Assembly (NCBI GenBank): GCA_959606065.1
Contig: CAUHHV010000014.1
Span: forward strand, 1 to 55,120
Direction: 5' to 3'
Length of the DNA stretch: 55,120 bases
DNA from: an uncultured Collinsella sp.
Lineage (GTDB): Bacteria > Actinomycetota > Coriobacteriia > Coriobacteriales > Coriobacteriaceae
Each line of letters opens with the position of its first letter. Position 1 is the stretch's first letter. The notes under the pieces were generated by a model that did no database searches, had not been told where the DNA came from, and worked only from the letters and a program-made list of their open reading frames with translations. The translations under genes and the position numbers were made by a program. Positions 31,186 to 39,559 of this stretch are shown in pieces.

Positions 31186-33414
31186 TTACGCCTCAGGCAC
31201 CTCGCCAGTAGCCAAAATCTGCTCGAGTGCGTCCTCATCCAATACAGGCACGCCCAGCTGCTCGGCTTTGGTGAGCTTGGAGCCCGCTTTGGGGCCGGCG
31301 ACCAGATAGCTCGTCTTCTTCGACACGCTGCCCGAAACCTTGGCGCCGAGCACCTTGAGCGCCGCGCCTGCCTCGTCGCGCGTGCGGTTGACGAGCGTGC
31401 CGGTGAGCACGAAGGTCAGACCCGCAAGCGGCTGTGCGTCGGCGAGCTCGCCCGCCACGCCAGCTTCGGCCGCGGCTTGCGCATGAGCGGCGCCCAAGTC
31501 GACCTCGAGCGAAAGGCCCGCTTGGCGCAGACGTTCCAGCACGGCAAGGTTCTCGGGCACGGCCAGGAACTGCTTGACGCTCGCCGCAATCTTGGGACCG
31601 ATGCCCTCGCACTCGGCGATATCCTCTTCGCTCGCCAAGATAAGCTTGTCAATCGACAGGAATCGCTCGGCGATGACCTCGCCCACGCTCTTGCCCACAT
31701 GGCGGATGCCCAGGGCAAACAGCACGCGACCGAGCGGCTGGCTCTTGGATTTGTTGAGCTCGGCGATGATTTTCTCGGCCGTCTTGAGGCCCACCGGGAT
31801 GGGGTCGCCCTTCTTGACGCCCTTTTTGCTATTGGAGCTGGCATAGGTGCGGCCCGTGTCCAGGCCGGCGATATCGTCGACCGTGAGCTGGTAGAAGTCC
31901 GCGACATCGTGGATAAGACCAGCGGCGATCATCTTGTCGACGATCTCGTCGCCCAGGCCGTCGACGTCCATGCAGCCGCGACTCACCCAGTGGAGCAGGC
32001 GCTCCTTGAGCTGTGCGGGGCAATCGATGGACACGCAGCGGTAGGCCACCTCGCCGTCCTCGTGGACCACGGGGCTGCCGCACACGGGGCAGACCTCGGG
32101 CATGTGCCAGTCGACCGAATCGACCGGGCGCTTGTCGAGCACCGGGCCCACGACCTCGGGGATTACGTCGCCCGCCTTGTGCACGATGATAGTGTCGCCC
32201 TCGCGCACGTTCTTGCGGCGGATCTCGTCGATGTTGTGCAGCGTGGCGCGCGCGATGGTGGAGCCGGCGACCGTCACCGGGTCGAACTCGGCGACCGGCG
32301 TGAGCACGCCGGTGCGACCCACCTGGATGCGAATCTCGCGCAGGACGGTCTGCTTTTCCTCGGGCGGGAACTTAAAGGCGATGGCCCAACGCGGCGCGCG
32401 GGCGGTAAAGCCCAGGTCGAGCTGCTGTTGGAAGCTGTCGACCTTTACGACTACGCCGTCGATGTCGTAGTCCAGGTCACCGCGGTGCTCGAGGGCCTGG
32501 GCGCAGAACTCGTGGACCTCGGCCGGCGTGGCGCAGCGGGCCACGTTGGGGTTGACGCTGAAGCCGGCGCTGCGCAGCCAGTCGAGAAATTCGCGCTGGC
32601 TGTGGACGTGCAGCGGATCGGTATCGGCAATGGCGTAGATAAAGGTGGCCAGGTCGCGGCGCGCCGTGACCTTGGGGTCCTTTTGGCGCAGGGATCCTGC
32701 AGCAGCGTTGCGCGGGTTGGCAAAGGGGTCGCGGCCCTCGGCATCGGCCTCTTCGTTTAGACGGACAAAGCTGCCCTTGGGCATGTAGACCTCACCACGC
32801 ACTTCGATGGTACGCTCGCGATCGGCGCCCATGTGGGCGAGCGCCGGCTCGGACAGGTGCATGGGCACATCCTTGATGGTACGCACGTTAAGCGACACGT
32901 CCTCGCCCGTGGTGCCGTCGCCGCGCGTGGCGGCGCGTACGAAGGTGCCGTTTTGGTAGGTAAGCGCGACGCCCAAGCCGTCGATCTTAAGCTCGCAGGT
33001 ATAGGTGACGCTGCCGGCACCGAGCGCATCCTCGGTGCGCTGGAGCCACGCGTCGAGCTCGTCCAAATCCATGGCATCGTCCATGGAATACATGCGTGCC
33101 ATGTGCGTGACAGGCGTAAACTGCTCGCTCACGTATCCGCCCACGCGCTGGGTATAGCTGTCGGGCGTCACCAAATCGGGATAGGTCGCCTCGATTTCCT
33201 GCAGCTCAACGAGCATTTTGTCGAAGGCGGCGTCCGTGATCTCGGGCGCATCGAGCATGTAGTAGCGGTACGCGTGGTAATCGAGCTCGTGGCGCAGCTC
33301 GGCCGCGCGCGCGGCGGCCTGGGCATGGGCGTCGGCCGGTGCAGCGGCATCCGCGCCCGCGGGCGTTTCGGTATCGATGTCCACGCCGTCACCAAACAGG
33401 CTCGATTGCTCCAT
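31186..33414 (-). CDS. ligA: NAD+-dependent DNA ligase
   Basis: LigA seals nicks in replication and repair using NAD+. The 742-residue product has the Ia domain (YHAYRYYMLD), the adenylation domain with nucleophile K143 (CELKIDG), the OB fold, the four-cysteine zinc finger (CPVCGSPVV...CVSIDCPAQLKE), helix-hairpin-helix repeats and a C-terminal BRCT domain. It is longer than the usual 670 residues because of an Ala/Asp-rich N-terminus (about residues 10-38) and an Ala-rich linker before the BRCT. AAGGAG precedes the ATG. It is an essential housekeeping gene and appears monocistronic. Confidence 0.97.
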   Translation of the reverse strand: MEQSSLFGDGVDIDTETPAGADAAAPADAHAQAAARAAELRHELDYHAYRYYMLDAPEITDAAFDKMLVELQEIEATYPDLVTPDSYTQRVGGYVSEQFTPVTHMARMYSMDDAMDLDELDAWLQRTEDALGAGSVTYTCELKIDGLGVALTYQNGTFVRAATRGDGTTGEDVSLNVRTIKDVPMHLSEPALAHMGADRERTIEVRGEVYMPKGSFVRLNEEADAEGRDPFANPRNAAAGSLRQKDPKVTARRDLATFIYAIADTDPLHVHSQREFLDWLRSAGFSVNPNVARCATPAEVHEFCAQALEHRGDLDYDIDGVVVKVDSFQQQLDLGFTARAPRWAIAFKFPPEEKQTVLREIRIQVGRTGVLTPVAEFDPVTVAGSTIARATLHNIDEIRRKNVREGDTIIVHKAGDVIPEVVGPVLDKRPVDSVDWHMPEVCPVCGSPVVHEDGEVAYRCVSIDCPAQLKERLLHWVSRGCMDVDGLGDEIVDKMIAAGLIHDVADFYQLTVDDIAGLDTGRTYASSNSKKGVKKGDPIPVGLKTAEKIIAELNKSKSQPLGRVLFALGIRHVGKSVGEVIAERFLSIDKLILASEEDIAECEGIGPKIAASVKQFLAVPENLAVLERLRQAGLSLEVDLGAAHAQAAAEAGVAGELADAQPLAGLTFVLTGTLVNRTRDEAGAALKVLGAKVSGSVSKKTSYLVAGPKAGSKLTKAEQLGVPVLDEDALEQILATGEVPEA

Positions 33415-33599
33415 AGCGGCACTCCTTCGCTCGATTTCAAACGGATACTAGAGTACCACCGGTCACCATGGCGCCGAATAGCGGTCTCAAACCGCACCGA
33501 ATCGGCAGCCGCCGAACCGGGATGGATCGCGCGATCAAACCATGCCCTTGCCATTTCCAAATGATTCGTTTTCCTCTGTCCCAACGGATCAATAGGAAA

Positions 33600-33637
33600 A
33601 GAGGGGGCTGTCCCGCGTTGGCGGAACAGCCCCCTCT
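33600..33637 (-). terminator. Terminator of the HtrA protease gene
   Basis: A 12-bp stem (AGAGGGGGCTGT with ACAGCCCCCTCT), extended by CCGC/GCGG inside, is followed on the minus strand by TTTCC after the last stem T. It lies 26 bp past the htrA stop codon. Confidence 0.85.
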
Positions 33638-33662
33638 GGCTCGATATGTGCGAAACGGCTCG

Positions 33663-35123
33663 TTAGAAACCCTGACCGTTGCCCTGACCCTGGCCCTGCT
33701 GGCCAAGCAGCTCCTCCAGATACTGGCGCAGCTGCTCGTCGGTAATACCGCCGTTGCCGGTGTCAGTCGCGCTGTCGTCCTGCTGCTGGTTCTGCAGCTC
33801 CTCGTCGGAGCCCAGCTCAACCGTGACCTTCTTCTCTTCCTTGCCGCGCATGAGCGTGATCTCGACCTTCTCGCCCACCTCGTGGCTGCGCAGCGCAATG
33901 ATCAGGCCATCGGCGCTCGTAATCTCGTCATCGCCCAGCTTGGTAATGACATCGCCCTCCTGAATGCCGGCCTTGGCAGCAGGACCATCCTCAACGACGC
34001 TCGCCACATACGCGCCGCTGTCGGTGCTCAGCTTGTTGGTGCGGGCGTTGAGCGCGTTGACGCTCGAAAGCGTGGCGCCCAGGTACGGATGAACCGGCGT
34101 CTTGCCGTCGATAATCTGGTCGGCAATGTTCTTGGCATAGTTGGCCGGAATAGCAAAGCCTACGCCCGAGCTGGAGCCCGAGTAGCTCTCGATGAGCGAG
34201 TTGATACCCACCAGCTCACCGTTGTCGTTAACGAGCGCGCCGCCGGAGTTGCCCGGGTTGATGGCAGCATCGGTCTGGATCATGTTGGCATAGATGGTGT
34301 TACCGTTGGTAGAGCTCATGGCCGTGGAGCGATACAGCGCCGACACGATACCCGTGGAGACAGACTGCTCGTTGCCGAACGGCGAGCCGATCGCCATGAC
34401 CCACTCGCCCACGTTGAGCTTGGAAGAGTCGCCGATCTCGATCGGCGTGAGCTTGGAGGCGTCGGCGTCCTTGAGCTTGATGACGGCCAGGTCGCTCGAG
34501 GCATCGTTGCCCACGAACTCGGCCTCATAGGTGGTGCCGTCGTCCATGGTCACCACGTACTGGTCGTAACCATCGACCACGTGGTTGTTGGTGAGGATGT
34601 GGCCCTCGGTATCGAGCACCACGCCCGAACCGACGCTGCCCGAGCCGTCCGACTCGTCAGCAGACTGCGAAAGCGAGCCATTCTGGCTGCCGCTCGAAGT
34701 GGCAGTGATGGAAACAACGGAGGGCAGCGCCTTGGCAGAGACGGCCTCGGCCAGCGTGGTGTCCTCGGAGTCGATCGTGATCTTTTGCGTCGATGAACCC
34801 GAAGCGCCCGCCGTCACGGCGTTCCTGCCGCCGCCGATATCGAGCGTGCCACTCATAATGAGCGCGATGACCAGTAGGGCGCCGCACGCACAGCCGGCAA
34901 GCGCCGTAATAAAGATCGGCAGCTTTTTGGTCTTGGTCTTAACCACCGTGTGCTTGTTTACAACCTGCTGGCCGCCCAGCGGCTTGCCGGTCTGCGTGTC
35001 GTAGGCCTGCACGTAGGGAATGTTGCCGTCGGCAGGCGTCGACTCCACCTGCACGCGCGGCTGCTGCTGCGTCTCGCCGGCGTGGCCCGCATCCTGGGGG
35101 CGCTGGGAATCGTTCTCGCTCAT
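33663..35123 (-). CDS. htrA: HtrA/DegP-like membrane-anchored serine protease
   Basis: This surface quality-control protease has 486 residues: a cytoplasmic N-terminus of about 67, one membrane anchor (about 68-90), a trypsin-like domain with H181 (TNNHVVDG), D211 (SSDLAVIKL) and S293 (NPGNSGGAL), one PDZ domain (about 375-450), and a Gln/Gly-rich tail. The ATG at 35123 follows AAAGGA and gives the usual cytoplasmic start; an upstream in-frame start was rejected for lack of a ribosome site. It stands after a terminator, so it probably has its own promoter. Confidence 0.93.
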   Translation of the reverse strand: MSENDSQRPQDAGHAGETQQQPRVQVESTPADGNIPYVQAYDTQTGKPLGGQQVVNKHTVVKTKTKKLPIFITALAGCACGALLVIALIMSGTLDIGGGRNAVTAGASGSSTQKITIDSEDTTLAEAVSAKALPSVVSITATSSGSQNGSLSQSADESDGSGSVGSGVVLDTEGHILTNNHVVDGYDQYVVTMDDGTTYEAEFVGNDASSDLAVIKLKDADASKLTPIEIGDSSKLNVGEWVMAIGSPFGNEQSVSTGIVSALYRSTAMSSTNGNTIYANMIQTDAAINPGNSGGALVNDNGELVGINSLIESYSGSSSGVGFAIPANYAKNIADQIIDGKTPVHPYLGATLSSVNALNARTNKLSTDSGAYVASVVEDGPAAKAGIQEGDVITKLGDDEITSADGLIIALRSHEVGEKVEITLMRGKEEKKVTVELGSDEELQNQQQDDSATDTGNGGITDEQLRQYLEELLGQQGQGQGNGQGF

Positions 35124-35152
35124 AGCTGCGATCCTTTCGTCAAATAACCAAA

Positions 35153-35176
35153 GGCCCGCCAAACATGTGGCGGGCC
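35153..35176 (-). terminator. Terminator upstream of htrA
   Basis: GGCCCGCC and GGCGGGCC pair around an eight-base loop. On the minus strand TTTGGTTATTTG follows. It probably ends the transcript of the regulator gene at 35332, with family B copy 7 closer to that gene. Confidence 0.65.
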
Positions 35177-35294
35177 ATCATTGTTCACGTTGAGTTGTAC
35201 CCCAATATGCGGGCGTACGTGTATGAGAACGCAATCTTTTAGGAAGGCTTAAGTTCTGTTGCAGACCCGAAAGGGCCCCTCACCTGTGGCAAAA

Positions 35295-35327
35295 CCACCA
35301 CAAAGGCGCCTGTTCCCTTTGTGGCGG
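35295..35327. repeat. Hairpin repeat family B, copy 7
   Basis: CCACCACAAAGG with CCTTTGTGGCGG (one mismatch in the stem) and a CGCCTGTTC loop. It is the most diverged B copy and starts four bases past the stop codon of the response-regulator gene. Confidence 0.82.
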
Positions 35328-35331
35328 AAAT

Positions 35332-35994
35332 CTAGTCCTTAAACAGATAGCCCACGCCGCGGACGGTGGTGATGTGCGCCGCGATCTGCGGGCCCACCTT
35401 GGAGCGGATGCGTCGAATGTGTACGTCGACGGTGCGCGTGCCGCCGCAGTACTCAAAGCCCCACACGCGGTGCAGCAGCACTTCGCGGCTGTAGGCGCGG
35501 TTGGGGTGCGTCGCCAAAAAGCTCAGCAGCGAGTACTCCATCAGCGTCAGGTCGATGGGCTCGTTATCGAGTGTCACCTGGTAGGTGGCCAGGTTGATCT
35601 CGAGGTTATCGATGTTGAGCACATCGTCGGCGGTGACGGTCTCCTCCTCGCCCATCAGGCGCTGCGCGCGAGCCTTAAGCTCGTTGGGCGTCGCCGTGGG
35701 GCACACAAAGTCGGCATGCGCGTGATTCGGCAGGCGCAGGGTACCGAGTGCCTCGTCGTCAACGATCACCAGCATGGGGACACCGCCGCGATCGTCAAGC
35801 CACTTGGCAATCTGATCGATGCGGTCGCTGCGGATGCCATCGGAATCGAGGATCAGCAGGTCAAAGTCGTGCGCCGCAGTCGGCGAATCGGGGGTTGCCA
35901 GGCTCACCTCGACACCCAGGGTAGTCGTCAGGCTGCGGGCAAACTCGTGGAAGCGCGTCGTGCGCGCCATGAACAGGGCACTCTTTTCGGACAT
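35332..35994 (-). CDS. OmpR-type response regulator with atypical receiver, GlnR-like
   Basis: The 220-residue protein has an N-terminal receiver-like domain and a C-terminal OmpR/PhoB winged helix (about 127-220, including LLSFLATHPNRAYSREVLL and TVDVHIRRIRSKVG). The receiver keeps the phosphorylation-site aspartate D50 (LLILDSD). It lacks the N-terminal acidic pair, since the first strand reads ALFMARTT, and the beta-5 lysine is replaced (VCPTATP). That pattern fits an atypical or pseudo-receiver, as in actinobacterial GlnR. No histidine kinase is adjacent. GGAGG five bases upstream supports the ATG at 35994. It lies 50 bp downstream of a glutamine-synthetase-like gene, so a role in nitrogen control is plausible but unproven. 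Confidence 0.8.
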   Translation of the reverse strand: MSEKSALFMARTTRFHEFARSLTTTLGVEVSLATPDSPTAAHDFDLLILDSDGIRSDRIDQIAKWLDDRGGVPMLVIVDDEALGTLRLPNHAHADFVCPTATPNELKARAQRLMGEEETVTADDVLNIDNLEINLATYQVTLDNEPIDLTLMEYSLLSFLATHPNRAYSREVLLHRVWGFEYCGGTRTVDVHIRRIRSKVGPQIAAHITTVRGVGYLFKD

Positions 35995-36044
35995 ATCGGC
36001 CTCCAAAGAAATGAGCTCAATCGTACTGGAACAAGCCAGCGCGA

Positions 36045-37382
36045 TTAGGAGTTCGCCAGATAATGCTTGATCTCCCACTCGGTGATCGTGGACTCAAACT
36101 TATGCCACTCGTCGCGCTTCTTTTTGAGGAAGAAACTGTGGATGTGCTCGCCGAGGGCATCCTTCATAAACTGCGAGTCCTCAAACACGTCGAGCGCCTC
36201 TTTGAGTGAGCGCGGCAGCGGCGTGTAGCCGGCCTCGACCATCTGACGGTCGGTGAGTTTGAGCGTCTCGGCCGTTGCCTCGGGCGGGAGCTCCAGCTTG
36301 CGCTCGATGCCGTCCAGACCAGCCGCCAGCGTGACGGCGTTGACCAGGTACGGGTTTGCCATGGGATCGGGGCTGCGAAGCTCAATGCGCGTGGACAGCT
36401 GCTTGCCGGGCTTGTAGACCGGGATGCGGACCATGCTCGCGCGGTTGCGCAGGCCCCACGTGGCGTACTGCGGCACAGAGTCGCCGCCCGTGGTGATGCG
36501 CTTGTACGAGTTGACGGTGGGGTTGGTGATGGCGCTGATCTCGCGCGCGTGCGCCAAGATACCGGCCATGTAGTGCTTGGCGACGTCGGAGAGATGGTAC
36601 CTCTCGTCGGCCTCACCCCAAAAGACGTTGTTGCCGTCGTGGTCGAACAGCGACTGATGCAAAAACATGGCGCTGCCGTCCTCGCCCGCCAACGGCTTGG
36701 GCATAAAGGAGGCGTGGCAACCGCTCTCGTAGGCCTGCTGCTTAATGATGAGCTTGGCCGTGGTGATGGCGTCGGACATGCTCAGGGCCTCGGCGTGGCG
36801 CAGGCTCATACCGTGCTGCGAGCGACCGGCGGCGTGGAAGGTGTACTCCACGGGCACGGACATCTTCTCGAGCGTAAGGACCGTGTTGCGGCGCAGGTCG
36901 CGCGCGGCGTCGCTCACCGAAAGATCGAAGTAGCCCACGTTGTCGAGCGGCTCGGGCGTGCGCTCGTCGGGGAAATAGTAGTACTCCAGCTCGGCACCAA
37001 CGTTGAGCAGGTAGCCGGCCTTCTCGGCCTTATGGAACATGCGACGCAGCGCAGCGCGCGGGTCGCCGGCGAAGGGCTCGCGATCGGGAGTGCACACGTC
37101 GCAGAACACACGGGCGACGCCGTTGTGGCTCGGACGCCACGGCAAAATCTGGAAGGTCGAGGCATCAGGGAACGCCAGCATGTCGGCTTCCTCGGGCGTG
37201 GCAAAGCCCTCGATGGCCGAGCCGTCAAAGCCAATGCCCTCCTCAAATGCGACCTCGAGGTCCTCGGGGCTAATGGCAAAGTTTTTGAGGCGGCCGAGAA
37301 TGTCAACAAACCACAGACGCACAAAGCGGATGTCACGCTGTTCTACGGAGCGGAGTACGTAATCGATGTTCTGCTGGTTCAT
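36045..37382 (-). CDS. Glutamine synthetase-like protein with altered active site
   Basis: The 445-residue product aligns over its full length with type I-alpha glutamine synthetases: beta-grasp N-terminus (FDGSAIEGF), NPTVNSYKR, NRASMVRIP and RIELRSPDPMANPY. Compared by eye with Bacillus subtilis GlnA, E131, E133 and E334 are kept. Three other metal ligands are replaced: A184 and G191 stand where the HHEVAPGQHE glutamates occur, and F240 replaces the metal-binding His (GSAMFLHQS). The flap Glu is replaced by D301 or S302 in RITTGGDSVPQY, with a one-residue insertion. It may be a GS paralogue with another substrate, a regulator or an unusual GS. AAGGGGAG precedes the ATG. A GlnR-like regulator gene follows. 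Confidence 0.85.
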   Translation of the reverse strand: MNQQNIDYVLRSVEQRDIRFVRLWFVDILGRLKNFAISPEDLEVAFEEGIGFDGSAIEGFATPEEADMLAFPDASTFQILPWRPSHNGVARVFCDVCTPDREPFAGDPRAALRRMFHKAEKAGYLLNVGAELEYYYFPDERTPEPLDNVGYFDLSVSDAARDLRRNTVLTLEKMSVPVEYTFHAAGRSQHGMSLRHAEALSMSDAITTAKLIIKQQAYESGCHASFMPKPLAGEDGSAMFLHQSLFDHDGNNVFWGEADERYHLSDVAKHYMAGILAHAREISAITNPTVNSYKRITTGGDSVPQYATWGLRNRASMVRIPVYKPGKQLSTRIELRSPDPMANPYLVNAVTLAAGLDGIERKLELPPEATAETLKLTDRQMVEAGYTPLPRSLKEALDVFEDSQFMKDALGEHIHSFFLKKKRDEWHKFESTITEWEIKHYLANS

Positions 37383-37516
37383 GTCGCTCCCCTTTCTTTC
37401 GGGCGGGTTTCGACTGGTCTATACCGCAGATACTATCGCAGAAAAATGTTTCCGCAGGGTTAAAGCGTATCAAGCGCTCAAAAAACGTGCGCGAACAGGC
37501 GGTCACGAACGAATGG

Positions 37517-37888
37517 CTAGCGTTCAGATTCGGAAACAATTTGCCTACACGCTCGTTCCAGCGCTGGGAACTCCATCGTCACCGCATCCCAAACAACCGA
37601 TCGGTCGACATTGCCGTAATCATGCGCGAGGTAATTTCTCATGCCGATAATTCCACGCCACTCAATTTCGGGATGAAGCCGCTGCGAGCGTTCCGACAAC
37701 TTGCCCGCTTCTTCCGTCACCCTAAGCGCGCACATCAAAAGAGAGTCCGTCAACGCCCTCGTCCGCACGTCATTCGCATGCAGAAACTGGTCCTCGGTGA
37801 TATCAAAAGCCTTGATGCGCTCGTTCGTTTCAGAGATGGCGTCCAAGACCTCTTGGGCGCGGAGGCCGTCTGACTTACGCGCGATCAT
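37517..37888 (-). CDS. HepT-like ribonuclease toxin (DUF86)
   Basis: The 123-residue product is a HEPN-fold RNase toxin of the HepT/MntA class. The catalytic R-X4-H-X-Y motif is R84-NYLA-H89-D-Y91; in relatives the tyrosine is the residue AMPylated by the partner. Its ATG lies 14 bases inside the 3' end of the antitoxin gene, which is the usual coupled order with antitoxin first. No separate promoter is needed. Confidence 0.9.
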   Translation of the reverse strand: MIARKSDGLRAQEVLDAISETNERIKAFDITEDQFLHANDVRTRALTDSLLMCALRVTEEAGKLSERSQRLHPEIEWRGIIGMRNYLAHDYGNVDRSVVWDAVTMEFPALERACRQIVSESER

Positions 37889-38369
37889 AAAGGATCACTC
37901 CTTCGCGCTCGATTACCGCGGCAAGATCGGCATCAAGATGGTCGCTCGAGACAAGATCAACCTGCCTCCCAGTTTCTTTGCGCACCGCCTCGCCGAATGC
38001 CGACAACGCGAAAAGGCCAAAGCCCTGATCGCGATCGACTTCGAGACGCAAGTCAATGTCACTATCGGCACGCGCGTCGCCACGAGCATACGAGCCAAAA
38101 AGAATCACGCTTTTGATGGCGGGAATCGGGCTGGCCGCCTCACGGACAGCGGACTCAATCTGAGCGGTATCCAAAATGCCCGCCGCGACGCTTCCGCTCG
38201 CAGAGCTTTTACCGAGTGAAGGGACAAACGGCAGCGAACGCTCGCGCAGCATCTGTCTCATAAACATATTGACTGCAACAGACGAAGTCATGCCAAGTTC
38301 TTCGCACAGCTCGGCAAATGAATCTTTAATTGACGAGTCCACTCGCACACTCAGCACAGACGCAGCCAT
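37875..38369 (-). CDS. Antitoxin: RelB/DinJ-like domain fused to MNT nucleotidyltransferase
   Basis: The 164-residue product combines an N-terminal RelB/DinJ-type ribbon-helix-helix domain (about 1-50: SVRVDSSIKDSFAELCEELG, then SVAVNMFMRQML) with a minimal nucleotidyltransferase (about 65-164). The latter has G92-S93 and the D104-I-D106 pair (GS-X10-DXD). MntA proteins neutralise HepT by AMPylation. The extra DNA-binding domain would let the antitoxin also repress its own promoter, a job MntA normally lacks. AGGAGG precedes the ATG. A GACATTGTC palindrome sits just upstream. This domain pairing is the unusual point. Confidence 0.85.
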   Translation of the reverse strand: MAASVLSVRVDSSIKDSFAELCEELGMTSSVAVNMFMRQMLRERSLPFVPSLGKSSASGSVAAGILDTAQIESAVREAASPIPAIKSVILFGSYARGDARADSDIDLRLEVDRDQGFGLFALSAFGEAVRKETGRQVDLVSSDHLDADLAAVIEREGVILYDRA

Positions 38370-38384
38370 GTATACCTCCTGTAT

Positions 38385-38393
38385 GACATTGTC
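38385..38393. promoter_or_regulatory. Candidate operator of the HepT/MntA-type module
   Basis: GACATTGTC is a 9-bp palindrome six bases upstream of the antitoxin Shine-Dalgarno, next to an AT-rich TATATATTATC run that could hold the -10 box. It is well placed for repression by the antitoxin's RelB-like domain. Confidence 0.4.
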
Positions 38394-38411
38394 TATATAT
38401 TATCACACAGA

Positions 38412-39434
38412 CTAGCGCGAGGTCGAAGCGCGGTGTTCGATGTGGCCGGGGACCTCGATGCGCTTGGGGGCGAGCTTTGCGGCATCGCCCACCGTAGTGG
38501 TAACGACGTCGATGCGCTCGGACAGGCGCTCGACCACGCGCTCGGCAATGGTGAGGGTGTCCTGCGCGGCCGTGGTCACACCGCCAAAGAGCACGTGGTT
38601 CCAGGGGTAATCGTCAAACGTCGCAATCTTGAGGCCAGCCGGCAACGAAGGTCCCAACTGTGCCAGCGCCTCGGTCAGGCGCAGGAAGACCAGACCGTTG
38701 ACGGCAATGAGGCCGAGCTTTTTACCCGCATAGTCACGGATAGCTCCGTCCAGACGGCTGACACCCGTGGCACCACCGTCGGCCAGGGTGACGACCTCAC
38801 CCGCAAGGCCGCGGCGCGAAAGCTCGTCGGCAAAGGCCTCGGCGCGCTCGCGACGCACGGGGCTGTCATCGCTTGCCTCGGTGAGCAGGCACAGGCGCTC
38901 GCTGCCAGCAGCGGCCAAGGCGTCTACCAGGCCGGCAACCAGCTCGCGGTTGTTAGAGGTCACCAGATCGATGCCACCGTCGGCAACATCGCGGTCGAGC
39001 AGCACGACGGGCAAGCGTCCCGCTGCCGCGGCGATCGCCTTGTCGTTGCCTCCGCAGGTGTTGACGACCAGGCCGTCCACGCCGGCATCGATAAGTCTGG
39101 TGAGCGACTCTGCCTCCTTGGCGGGGTCGTTGCCGCTAATGGCCGTCATGAGCGAGCAGCCGCGCGCAGCGGCGCTGGCGGAAAGGTCCTCAAGCATGGC
39201 GCTGGAGAACGGGTTGCTAATGTCGGCCAGAATCACGCCGATGAGGTTGGTGCGCGAGCTGCGCAGGTTGCGCGCGGCGGCACGCGGGCGATAGCCGGTG
39301 CGCTCGATAACCGCCGCGATGCGAGCACGGGTTTCCTCGGTCATCTGCCCGGGGCGGTTGTTGAGATAGCGCGAGACCGTGGCCGGGCTCACGCCCGCCT
39401 CGACGGCAATGTCCTTAATCCTCATCTGCGCCAT
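38412..39434 (-). CDS. LacI family transcriptional regulator
   Basis: The 340-residue protein has a LacI helix-turn-helix (RIKDIAVEAGVSPATVSRYL), hinge helix (AAARNLRSSRT) and a periplasmic-binding-protein-like sugar domain (LIGVILADISNPFSS). It probably represses a sugar or nucleoside catabolic operon outside this cluster, since no sugar genes are adjacent. The start is uncertain between the ATGs at 39434 and 39425; the former has GGGGTGCGCT upstream. It lies 42 bp upstream of the antitoxin gene on the same strand, but that gap carries its own promoter-like sequence. Confidence 0.88.
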   Translation of the reverse strand: MAQMRIKDIAVEAGVSPATVSRYLNNRPGQMTEETRARIAAVIERTGYRPRAAARNLRSSRTNLIGVILADISNPFSSAMLEDLSASAAARGCSLMTAISGNDPAKEAESLTRLIDAGVDGLVVNTCGGNDKAIAAAAGRLPVVLLDRDVADGGIDLVTSNNRELVAGLVDALAAAGSERLCLLTEASDDSPVRRERAEAFADELSRRGLAGEVVTLADGGATGVSRLDGAIRDYAGKKLGLIAVNGLVFLRLTEALAQLGPSLPAGLKIATFDDYPWNHVLFGGVTTAAQDTLTIAERVVERLSERIDVVTTTVGDAAKLAPKRIEVPGHIEHRASTSR

Positions 39435-39559
39435 AGCGCACCCCGTTCCCCAATTGTCGGCAGTCTGAGCCATTTTAGGCATTTTTTTAAAAATCTCGCT
39501 TGCAAAACGTTGTAGGTGAGCAGCGTCGTTTTTGCATCTCGAGCAGATGCGATGATGGG

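Noticed and set aside
39493..39516. LacI operator upstream of the lacI-like gene
   Set aside because: Only the AACGTT core is symmetric; the flanks do not match, so it is not listed as a site.
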